Shown in pieces: positions 1-10,919 of a stretch of DNA of 64,000 nt. The translations under genes and the position numbers were made by a program. The notes beneath the pieces were generated by a model, which saw only the letters and a program-made list of their open reading frames with translations, was not told where the DNA came from and made no database searches. The stretch is from Tachypleus tridentatus (Eukaryota > Arthropoda > Merostomata > Xiphosura > Limulidae): NCBI RefSeq assembly GCF_004210375.1, contig NW_027467782.1:27445276-27509275 (forward strand). Direction: 5' to 3'. Positions within the stretch are counted from its first letter, which is position 1. The number at the start of each line of letters is the position of its first letter.

Positions 1-3000
1 ATTGTTGATTAACAGCTCAGAATTTGTTTCCATTATTATGAGGTTTATGATGCTGAAGCCTTTCACATTTGGAAGAACTCCATGTGATGGTTTTTGAACA
101 CTAGATTAAAGGGTTCAGATCTGATGTAATATGGTGCTCAAACTTGGGCACTTCTAATTCCATTCCAAACATAATTTCTGAGCTAAGTACCTTAGAATTC
201 AATGAGTGGTTAGCAGAGATAAATCCAGGCTTTGAAGAAAAGGAAATAGAACCCCGTGGAAAGTGTTTCAGATTGTCATTTACAAAATTAATTGTTGTAT
301 ATAGACTTTCTAGACAACTTTGAACCTATAAAAAATGCCTAACAACACACTATTCAGTTGTTAAAATAATTCATTTAAATTTGTTCTTTGAAATCACAAT
401 AAAGTAGAGCATGTTGCTAAGTGTTTCACATATATTTCTGTAACCCAAATATATATATATAAGCCATGAACCTACAACAATATTGTACATTCAAATTACA
501 TTTATTACTTTAGAGAAAGAACTTCAGAGATTTTAAAATATAGTAACTTACAATTTTACCAAGTTTTCCATCTTTCTATTTTCCTGAAGAGGATGTAACC
601 AATGAAAGGAGGTGAAAAGCAGGATTATTTTCTGTAAGAAAAATTGATTGTTGTTTTAAGGTTATAAGCACAATAAATATTAAAACAATAATGACTTCAT
701 TCTTTTATTTATAAAGACTGTATTTCCAATATATAAAATTTATATTTAAATATGAAAAATAAAGTTGTACCATGTGTTATTGTCTGTCATTCAGTGTTAA
801 TTTCTATAAAATCTACAATAGCCAACAGATAAATGGCAATTACTCCAGTAAATATCACTAAAGCACTGTCTTGACATCCTCTGACAACTCAGTGGCAAAC
901 ATAAGATTTTGATATCCATAGTTGGTTGAGCACATATAGCTCATTCTGTAGTTTTGCTTTTAACAGAAAAAAACAAAAACAACACTGTAAATCAATTTTG
1001 TTTAATAATGTGTGAAAAAAAATTATAAAATTGTATTTTTATTTACCCAAAAGTATACAGCAAGTAGACCCTAAGTGTAAAAATATTATAGGTTCATAAT
1101 ATTAAATTACCAGAAAGTTTTCATTATATGAGATTAGAAGTGTCTGAGTTCAGATTACCAACAAACATGCTGACCCTCAAATATGGAGCAAACAAGCAGT
1201 CACTCATTTTAACACATGTATGTAAATTAAGTATAAATATATTGCCATCATCTGCATTACAGCCAATATAAATTCAAATAAAAAATAAATTATTTCTCTA
1301 TTAGTTTACTAGCATTAGATACTTTTCACCTAAATATTTTGGGAATTTATGTTGAAAAAGAGCCATTCAGTAAAATAACATGTTTAAATGTGGTCATTAT
1401 TGTAATGTAAATCATAAACTGACCAATGAAATTAAATGTATATTTCAATATGCCCCATCATTATCTAGTGTATAAAGCATTTGCTTCAAATTCTGTGACT
1501 TTTAAATCTTTTTTTAATACAAGGTTAAAGGTAGATACTCTACAAATGTAAACATATTGTAGCTTTGTTTTGTATACTGACAAATTGTATCAGTGAATGC
1601 AGGAAATATAGTTAAACAGTACAAATTTGATGGAGGAAGCCAAATCAAACCTTACAGTTAGTAATTTGGAATTTTATGAGTTATTCTATCCAGACAAATA
1701 AGCTTGAAACCATATTATGACATTTATAACTTTATTTTGTATGAAATTTTGGATTAATTATCACAATTTTCAAAAGTGATGGACAAGATTAATACTGAAA
1801 ATTCAGGAAATATTAGTAAAAAAGGAGAGCTATCTGCAGGAAAACTAACTGAAGTGAAACCATTGAGTTACTTTAATATATATACAATCAAAGAATAATT
1901 TCTAAAGCATATTTCATGAGTGCTTTCCAATTAAACAACCTACCTAAAGCCAGAATACTTTGATTATCACGAGACAGAACTATTGCATTCAGGTTTGTAA
2001 TATCTCCAACATCAGTTTCCATACATTTATTATTATTAATTATTATTAACACAGGTTAAAAGAGTTGGAGATGCTGAAACTTACTTCTCCAGATCTTCAG
2101 CAACTGTAAATTAAAATACATAAATGATCCATGGAGATATAGAAATTGACATATTTGCTAACCAAGGTTTTCTGCTTCATCCATATTAAATGTTTCAAAG
2201 TGTATTTTAACAAAGCAATTGTAACAGGTTCAGAATGTCCAAGATGTAAAACATCACACATACATGTACTACTTTCTTAAAATTATATGCTTAATTTAAA
2301 TTTATAATTTATTGTTATACTAGAGGTACAAAAATAATTCTGATAAAAGTAACTTCAAACATTTTAACAGAATGATTGAAAATGAATTAATTTAAAATGT
2401 GCCATTTAGAACTGAAGTAATAATATGGGCAGTTGTCATAAACTTTATCCTAATGGTAATCACAATAAAAAAAAAGAAAGCTAATATATAACTAAACTAT
2501 CAATGAGCTACTATTTCTAATAATATTAAATCTCCATTTTCATGATAAGATTTGAGCAAGTATTTGTTTTTCTCAAAAATGTATAAAGAAATAACATTTA
2601 ATAAAAATTACAACAGAATTTATAAAGTTAACATAATTTGAAAGTAGTCCTTGAATAAATACTTCTGCAAAAACATTTTAACTAGTCTCCTGATGAACTA
2701 CAAAGTTACTGAACTATTTGTGTTTGTTGATCTTTCTCTCATACTCCTATACTTATTAGCAAGCGAAGCTCAAAACTAGTTTCTAATTATTACTGTTTTT
2801 TTCATTATTCCAACAGTCAATTAATAGAAATTTCAATTTGTGATATATCGTGAACCTGACAATGACCAAAGAAAGTAAAAACATTGTTTGCTCCTCTACC
2901 CATACCTGCCATATTTATGTATATAATTTTCAATTACACAGATTATCAGGAAACTGATCAGAATTACCATTTCCAAGTATTTCACCTATCCAGATAATCA

Positions 3001-5430
3001 AAATGTCATAAAACTTGCTCACTCTTTGTAATGACAAAGCCACTCAGGCCATTAGCCAATATCACTAATTTTGAACTACTGACTAGATCCCACAACCAAA
3101 CCTTTTTCTGTTCAACTACTTACTAGAACAAAACAACTGGTTTTAATATATTTGATTAATGTAGCTCTCAATTGATTAATTATCAAATAATGGCAATCCC
3201 TCAGATCTAGTGAGAAAACATGTATGAGAAAATTGAGTTCCAAGAGAGAAGAGTATGACAGATATTTCCTGTATAAAAGGGATGTGGTACAAATCTTTAA
3301 TACAGGTTGTGGTAGAGGTAAGAATTTATCTGAATTTCATTTTGTAATAAATATTTTAATCATTGATATAAGAAATGCCCTATATCATAGCTTTTGAGCA
3401 AGAACTCCCATATGCCCTAAAGTGAGAAAACAAAGAAAAATATCTAAGGACATGTAAAAGGCTATTGAAATACATCAGTGTTAAGTGACCAATAGTTGGT
3501 CCCAAAATAATGTACTAGGTTGCATAAAACCTAAAACACGAGGGAACTTGCAAGTAGTTGTTTCTTCAGAGTTGCATCTATGTTGAAGACAAATACTGTA
3601 AAATATTTATGGTGTACTCTCAGGGCACCATCTTACAAAATAAAAAGATTTTAAAACACATACAAAATTGGAGGTTTAACTGATTACAATACATCTATAC
3701 ATTTCCTACTGTTCTTGTGCAAAACAAAAACCATCTTAATCTGAAGTGTTAAGTATCAATATTTTAATCATAATCTTTCATTATTTAGATTTGATTGGCC
3801 CTGAAACTCAGCTAAAAGACTGACTTGAACATACATCTTACATTTGTTCCTGCACACCTGTATCTTTAGTCATGTTCCAAAACTAACTTGAAACTGATCT
3901 TAAACTTGCCATACTATACAATAGCCTAGTTTGAAATTGTTTAGTACACATTTCAAATGTCATGTATCTAATGTCACAGTTTGTAAAACATAATTAACTT
4001 CATGAATATACTTTAAAATTTTGACACAGATCCAATCTATGCAACTAATAACAGCCAAATTATGATAGATTTGAATTCATATCAATGGAACTAAATGCTA
4101 AAATAACCATAATAAAATCCTTTTTTACAATTTTAGAAGCTTTAAATCAACATACGAGTGACTAATTTTGAATACACAACATGTTTCTAAATACAAAAGT
4201 ACACTGTTAAGACCAGGATGGTATTATAAGCATAACTTTATTTTCAAGTTTAGAGAAACCTCTAAATGTTATAAGCACTATAATTCTAAAGTTGATTCAG
4301 TTCAATAAGAAGAAAGAAAACGTGAAAAAAATAGTAAATGATAGTTAAGTCTGATTACATCAGTTGTGATAAAAACAGTCACATGTCCAAAGCAGCATAC
4401 ACACTTGAATTTGTTTCAGGGTAAAAAGTATCAAGACAGCTATTAATCAGCTTCTAAGTATCTTGTACATTCTTCTTTAACAAATACATTAAAAATGGGG
4501 AAAAAATACATAGTTCAAGTGGGTTGGAAAATATTACTTTTATGTAATTGTGACAACTTTATACACAAGTACCTACTTCATAAAGATCTCCATAAACATA
4601 TACACATACATTTGAGAAATGCTATTTATTGATAACTGCAAAACAGATGTGAAATGCAGGTAATTACTTGTCCCTATAAATGTCAGTACTGAAGAAAGTA
4701 GAAAGCAACAAGAATTTTCCTGATTTCACATTCAACACTGCATGATTCCCAGAAACTTTTTATTTCACTGGGTTTTCACAAAGATGTATCATTTGAGTTT
4801 ATGCAGAGTAGAAAAGAAAGAGACAAAATTTCCACCAATGGCTGCAAGAAAAGACAAATTAAGAAGCAGCTAAAACCAAATTCTTCAACAACAGCCAGAA
4901 TTTTATTATGTCCAATCATACCACACCAATGACATTACAACAAACAGCAACCCATCAAAACTGTTTATGCTAATAAAATAATTTAAAAAATTCATGCTTG
5001 AAACACAATTCTGGACAACAAATGATTGGAAATAGATGACATGGTCTGATGTACAACATTTTATCTGTCTTATATTAATGTTAGAATAAAATTATGAAAA
5101 ACATGAAGAGATATACAATAGTCTTGCATGTGTTTTTCTGACAGTGCATGTATTAGAAGTTGTGTAATTGTGTGGAAAACTCCTTGTGATAGTCAGAGTG
5201 TACCTGAACTTGTCCACTTTGTGTCACTGAATCTCCATACTCATAAACAAGAGTTCTTTGAAGACAATAATTTAACAATTGAATCCATTTTACTGCTTGA
5301 AACTGATTTTAAAAGATGACTAGACAAATTACCAGATCTCGCAACACTGATCATCACATTTACTATCATATTCCTTTATTGACATCAATGGGGCAATATT
5401 TTATATTAAACTCCTACCCCTAATAATGTT
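1..5430. other. AT-rich stretch, no gene recognised
   Basis: No open frame longer than about 60 residues, no protein family motif and no SINE copy was recognised here on either strand. The sequence is AT-rich with short A/T runs and a small ATT-rich simple stretch near 2025-2050. It could be intergenic or part of a long intron. Confidence 0.5.
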
Positions 5431-5439
5431 AATCATCTT

Positions 5440-6560
5440 AGTCAAATGTCACATCCAAAAGAAATTGAAACAGTACCCTAGCCAACATATTATTCTAACA
5501 GCTCTTCTCTGAACCTTCTCCAACCATTCAATATCTTTGTTCAGGAATGGAGCACAAAACTGTGTACAGTATTCTAAATAAGGCCTTAAGAATGATTTAT
5601 ACAGTTAAACAATATCTCTTATCATATATTCAATATTTCTACAGATGCTACCCAAAATTCTATCAGCCTTACTGCTGACTACAATACACTGTTTAAATGA
5701 CTTCAGTGATTTTGTGATTACAACACCAAGATCTTTTTCTTCAACCACAGTTTTAATGAAAATCTACATGCATCATCTTAATTTTGAATAGTTAAACATT
5801 ATCTGTTACATACTGACTCAATTAATTAAATTATCTAAATCTTCCAATAAATCTGCAGCACCTTTGATAAAGGTAGCCAACCCAAAAATATTAATATTAT
5901 CTGTAAACAATTATTAGTCTTTCCAGAATCAATATCATTAATACCAGTCATAAACAGCAGAGGACCCAGCACATAGCCTAGAAGCACATCACTTGTAACT
6001 ACCACACAGCCAGACCTAACTCTGTTTATTACTATTTTCTACTTTCCACACACATGACAGTTTTATTTCCAGTTTAATAACATTTTCCTCACACCCACAG
6101 ATTTAATTTTTCTTACCAGTCTTTTATGAGGTACTTTATCAAATATTTTCTGAAAATCAAGGAAAACCAAATTCAAATTTCTTTCATCAACTCTTACAGT
6201 AACATCTTCTAAGAAGATCAGAAGATTTTAAAAAAGACTTTTCTTCAATTAAAATACACAACAACATTTCACCCTTCTTAGGGTATCTGTACTTAATTTC
6301 AATTAAAGTTTTAATACCCATACCAACCATCTTGAGAATACATTTTTCTTCAAGTAAGTCTCTCATTGTAATGAAATACTTTCCCTTATTGAAATCATGC
6401 TGGCTCTATGACACGATATCAAACTGCTTTAAGTAATGCTGCAATACATCTTAAATCATACTTTTCAAAACCTATCCAACTACTGATGTAATATTAAATG
6501 GCCTATAACTGTCTGGACAATGGTCATCATTTCCTTTAAATACTGAACTACTATTAGCCA
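5440..6560 (-). mobile_element. CR1-clade LINE, decayed reverse transcriptase fragment
   Basis: The minus strand encodes a broken but ordered CR1-type reverse transcriptase. From high to low coordinate I read: DSYRPFNITSVVG near 6500 (RT motif 'YRP..LTSV'); SQHDFNKGK near 6400 (normally SQHGF.KGKS); FLEDVTVRVDERN and VFLDFQKIFDKVPHKRLV near 6210-6125; a remnant of the QGSVLGPLLF..YIND block near 5985-5930; and LYKSFLRPYLEYC, then NKDIEWLEKVQRRAVR, near 5610-5490. The YADD catalytic block between 5930 and 5620 is too decayed to read. Stops and frame changes are scattered throughout, and the 5' endonuclease region is absent. This is a dead, 5'-truncated copy, interrupted by a 131-bp foldback repeat. 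The family call rests on the order and wording of these motifs. Confidence 0.85.
6220..6350. repeat. Foldback repeat inserted in the CR1 fragment
   Basis: CR1 reading stops at the codons for MRDLL (near 6351-6360) and resumes at FLEDVT (near 6219). The ~131 bp between them is not RT sequence. Its right part (6260-6350) matches 62890-62980 elsewhere in the window, including the phrase GTTTTAATACCCATACCA followed by ATCTTGAGA. The bases at the two edges (AAGAAGATC and AAGTAAGTC) are similar and may be a diverged target-site duplication. Confidence 0.55.
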
Positions 6561-6589
6561 ACTTCTAATCTTCTAATAATGTATTACAG

Positions 6590-8530
6590 AATCAACAACA
6601 GCTGAGGATCAGTTAGAATCTGATATATGTAGACATGTAGTACACAATGAACAACAACTAAGGCTCAGTTAGAACCTGGTAGATGTAGATATGTGGTACA
6701 GGATGAACAACAGCTAAGGATCAGATAGAACTTGTAGATGTAGATATGAGATAGAATGAACAACAGTAAATTAGTTAGAATCTGGTAGACTAAGGATTAA
6801 AGAACAACAACTAAGGATCAGTTAGAAGTATAGATATGTAGTATGAACAACAACTAAGTATCAGTTAGAACCTGGTAGATGTAGATATGTAGTACAGGAT
6901 GAAAAACAGCTAAGTATCAGTTTGAACCTGATAGATTCAGATATGTAATACAGCATGAACAACAACTAAAGATCAGTTAGAACCTGGTAGATGAAAGATA
7001 TGTATCTCAAAAGAACAATAACTAAAGATCAGTTAGAACCTGGTAGATTGAGATATATAGCACAGGATGAACAACAGCTAAGAATGAGCTAGAACCTCAT
7101 AGATTGAGGTATGACGTAGAGAATGAACAACTAATCTAGCGTACATTATTTGCGTTGTCATTATTATGTGTGACGGTAACCGGAAAACATTACTATGATG
7201 TTAAAACTGTTGAAACCAGATTATACATGAAGTACAGCATGTACAACAACTAAGGATCAGTTAAAACCTGGTAGATTGAGATATGTGGTACAGAATGAAC
7301 AACAACAAAGGATCAGTTAGAACTTGATAGATTGAGATATGTAGTGCATGATAAACAACAACTAAGGATCAGTTAGAACCTGGTAGATTGAGATATGAAG
7401 CACAAAATAAACAACAGCTAAGTATCAGTTAGAACCTGGTAGATGTAGATATGTAATATGTAATACAGGATGAACAACAGCTAAAAATCAGTTTCAACCT
7501 GGTAGATTGAGATATGTAGTACAGGATGAACAACAAAAAATCAGTTAGAACCTGGTAGATTGAGATATGTAGTACAGGATGAACAACAACTAAGGATCAG
7601 TTAGAACCTTGTAGATGAGATATGTAATACAGGATGAACAACAACTAAGGATCAGTTAGAACCTGGTAGATGTAGATATGTAGCTTAGGAAGAACAACAG
7701 CTACCGTATTTGCCGGTTAATAAGCCGAATCGTCGAATAAGCCGAGGCCAATTTTCAGCTCTGAAAATGAGGGTTTTGCTTATTACCGCCCAATAAGCCG
7801 AAGCCATTTTAAGAAGTGACAAGTTTCTTCAAAATGATTTCTTAGTCTCGTTTCAGCGTCAGCATGCATGTTGTGTGTGATCATTGGCGTTCTGTAGTAA
7901 AGCAGAACGTGTCGTATTGAGACAGAGATGGAATCAATATGTCATTCGTTATTGGCTCCACTCACTGTAATTAGGTAACCAATGAAATTCCAGAAACAAC
8001 GTTTCACTGTAGTCTTAACGTGCTTTGCTGATGGGACAAAATTACCGCCTATGGTAATTTTCAAAAGAAAAACATTTCCTAAGAAGAAGAAATTTCCGAA
8101 AGGAGTGATCGGCCAATAAGCCGACCCCCAAAAATCAGGTCCAAAATTTAGGGCCAGAAATTCGGCTTATTAGGCGGAAAATACGTAAGTATCAGTTTGA
8201 ACCTGATAGATTCAGATATGTAATACAGCATGAACAACAACTAAAGATCTGTTAGAACCTGGTAGATAGAGATATGTAGTAGAAGATAAACAACTAAGGA
8301 TCAGTTAGAACCTGGTAGATTGAGATATGCAGCACAAGATAAACAGCAACTAAGGATCAGTTAGAACCTGGTAAATGTAGATATGTCGTATAGGATGAAC
8401 AACAGTTAAGGATCAGTTAGAACCTGGTAGATTGAGCTATGTAATACAGGATGAACACCAACTAAAGATCAGTTAAAACCTCACAGATTGAAATATATAG
8501 TAAAGGATGAACAACAACTAAGGATAAGTT
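6590..8530. repeat. 56-bp minisatellite array (AGGATCAGTTAGAACCTGG)
   Basis: About 25 head-to-tail copies of a unit of roughly 56 bp built around AACAACAACTAAGGATCAG, TTAGAACCTGGTAGATTGAG and ATATGTAGTACAGGATG. Copies differ by substitutions and small indels. A non-repeat segment of ~95 bp interrupts the array near 7133-7227, and a 482-bp MITE interrupts it at 7704-8185. The last recognisable partial unit ends near 8530, where a GC-rich repeat begins abruptly. No coding potential. Confidence 0.9.
7704..8185. mobile_element. TA-flanked MITE (pogo/Tc1-mariner type) in the minisatellite
   Basis: A 482-bp element with terminal inverted repeats. The left end reads CCGTATTTGCCGGTTAATAA and continues GCCGAAT. 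The reverse complement of the right end reads CGTATTTTCCGCCTAATAAG and continues CCGAATTT. It is flanked on both sides by TA. Removing element plus one TA restores a normal minisatellite unit (AACAACAGC-TA-AGTATCAG), so the insertion point is certain. Several internal copies of the AATAAGCCGA phrase suggest subterminal repeats. No transposase is encoded, so it would have been mobilised by an element elsewhere. The superfamily is inferred from the TA duplication and the size. Confidence 0.85.
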
Positions 8531-9252
8531 AGATCGCTGATCTTCGGTTTTCGACTCTGTTCGAGGTGTTCTGAGGCCACTGCAGGTTGTAGGTGGCACC
8601 AGGTGATCGAAAAGCCGACACGATTTTCTAGGAACGTCGAATCAAAGGATCCGCCGCTAACCACCCGGACACTTTTCGCAACGGCTACGTCTAGACTTCC
8701 AACACACCGTCGCAGGCTACTACGAGTCCACACAAGCACGAAATAGACCGAAAAAATGGATATCCCAGTCGGTAGGCGGCGGGCGCGGGTGATCGAATTT
8801 CCCGCTCGCTGGTATTATGTCTTCGACTCTGTTCGAGGTGTCCTGACGCCACTGCGGGTAGTCGGCGGCACCAGGTGATCGAAATGCCGACGCGATCCTC
8901 TAGGAACGTCGAATCGAAGGACCCGCCGCCAACCGCCCGGGCACTTTACGCAACGGCTACGTCTAAACTTCCAGCACACTGTCGCACGCTACTACGAGTC
9001 CACACACGCACGAAACAGACCGAAAAGATGGATATCCCAGTCGGTAGGCGGCGGGTGCGGGTAATCGAATTTCCCGATCGCTGGTCTTCGGTCTTCGACT
9101 CCATTCGAGGTATCCTGAGGCCACTGCGGGTAGTCGGCGGCACCAGGTGATCGAAATGCCGACGCGATCCTCTAGGAACGTTGAATCGAAGGACCCGCCG
9201 CCAACCGCCCGGGCACATTACGCAACGGCTACGTCTACACTTCCAGCACACT
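8531..9252. repeat. GC-rich 272-bp tandem repeat, ~2.6 units
   Basis: The anchor TCGACT occurs at 8551, 8823 and 9095, exactly 272 bp apart, and the surrounding sequence repeats at high identity. Units are strongly GC-rich (for example GGTAGGCGGCGGG and CCCGCCGCCAACCGCCCGGG), in contrast with the AT-rich surroundings. Units end with an abrupt junction at 9252. Frames open on both strands reflect low stop density in GC-rich DNA; 272 is not a multiple of three. I do not recognise the repeat. A satellite or an rDNA spacer subrepeat are possible identities. Confidence 0.85.
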
Positions 9253-10110
9253 ACTTGCCTTCTTATGTGAAAATATAAGCACCTATACACGCATCTAAGA
9301 ATTACAACACCAGCAACCTTTTTTTCCAATTTACTAATTTTGTACAAATGTAAGTAAATATGAATCTACAGGCGCATAAAATAAATTCAACACTTTTCAG
9401 CACATCTAACAATTTATTAAAACGCTGGCATACACGAAAAAAATCACATATGTGTGTACAACTACAAAATCAACACCTACAAGCACATGAACAAAATAAG
9501 CACCTGCATGTTCCTCTACGAATTTCTGGATCTGCACGAGAATTGATAAAATAATTTATACGCACAACTACAAAATAAACACTAGCAATGGCACGTATGA
9601 AAATAAGCACCTGTTCCCGCGTTTACAAATTATGCACTTGCACGTGCGTCTACGAAGGTAAGTTCGTGTGCGTGCATTAACCAAGTTGCATATCTGTGTG
9701 CAAATGTGCTAGAATAAACATTTAAACGTCCATGTACCAACATGCACAAACAAACACCTGGGCAAACAACTATAAAATAACTACCTGTGAGTGCATGTAC
9801 CAATTTACACATCTGTGTGTGCCTTTGTAACAATAAACACCTAAGCTCACATATATCAAATTAGATACCTGTGTATGCAAGTACAAAAATAACCAAATGT
9901 GCATGCATCTATAAATCAAACCATTACCTGCATGTGCATGTAGAAAAAAGCACCTGTACAAACAACTATAAAATAATCTGTGAGAACAAGAACCAAGTTA
10001 TACACCTGCATACACATGTACAAATAAAGCACCTTAGGAGATACTACAAAATGAACATTTGTATATGCATTACAAATTTATGTACCAGAAATAGCATATA
10101 CTAAAATAAA
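9253..10110. repeat. Degenerate ~31-bp minisatellite (AAATAAGCACCTGTRCRTGCAT)
   Basis: Many diverged copies of a ~30-33 bp unit of the form ACAAAATAAGCACCTG followed by TGCATGCATCTACA. Examples lie near 9270, 9500, 9600, 9780, 9830 and 9945. Short open frames rich in H, T, C and Y across this stretch are translations of the repeat. Confidence 0.75.
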
Positions 10111-10139
10111 CACATGGGCGAGAGATCAAAAGAAATCTG

Positions 10140-10620
10140 TATGTATGTCATATCGAAAGAAATAATGGTGTCTGTAACTGTTTGTTAACAACAGCTTAGC
10201 ATTCTTATGTTAGTTCCTGTTAAACTATGTTGAAGCATACTAAATAACCCTATCCATCTGTTAACAGGATTAAAATTATATATTTCTATATCAGTTCCTG
10301 TTGAACAAGTCAGAAATTGTGTTATCATCAAGATTAAAAGTGATGTAACATTAACAGTTGCCTGTTGAAAAGTCTAGGAATATGTTAAACAGTTTCTTTC
10401 AAGGTTAAACATTGGTTCATGTTATACAATCTTGAGTTAAACAGCTGATAATAAAACTAAACGTTAGTTATTTTCAACAAATTTCAGACATAGTAAACAG
10501 CTGGTTCAAAACCTAAACAAACATGAGACACACAGTTGCCACCACTTCTAAGCATTGCTTCCTGTTGAACACAAGTAACACATATTAAAAGCTGTTACCA
10601 AGATTTGTTAATTTCTTCTA
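10140..10620. repeat. Degenerate repeat built on AGTTCCTGTTGAAC
   Basis: Diverged, irregularly spaced copies of GTTAGTTCCTGTTAAAC or TTCCTGTTGAAC occur near 10205, 10290, 10350, 10410 and 10560, with GTTAAACA phrases between them. It looks like an old minisatellite of ~60-90 bp period, too decayed to set a unit. Confidence 0.45.
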
Positions 10621-10835
10621 TACTCTCTGTGTTGAATTTCTTTAAACAGAGAGTGAGATTGTCATTGAATGGTTTGTAAAAGATGATCTCATTTTGTTTT
10701 TTCTTTTCTCTTAAATATACAGATCTTTTTTAGGCATCATTACTGGCATTTCCAGATCTACATTTGCTGCTAACTACATTACAAATGCACTGAGAGCTCT
10801 TTCTATTTACATTTTAATTATTTATATCTTTCTTG

Positions 10836-10919
10836 GTACAAACACTACCTTTAAGGGTCAATTCCTACATTTGATTTGTACAAACACTACCTTTCAGGGT
10901 CAATTCCTACATTTGAGAT
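10836..10919. repeat. 42-bp direct duplication
   Basis: Two adjacent copies of a 42-bp unit starting GTACAAACACTACCTTT and containing GGGTCAATTCCTACATTTGA, at 10836 and 10878, differ at only a few positions. The near-identity indicates a recent local duplication. Confidence 0.85.

Noticed and set aside
6590-8530. CRISPR-like array
   Set aside because: Units are contiguous 56-bp tandem copies without unique spacers, in a eukaryotic sequence.
8875-9347. Open frames of 91 (plus) and 133 codons (minus) in the GC-rich block
   Set aside because: They overlap on opposite strands within a tandem repeat whose 272-bp period is not a multiple of three, so successive units are read in different frames. 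There is no protein-family motif. Low stop frequency in GC-rich DNA explains them.
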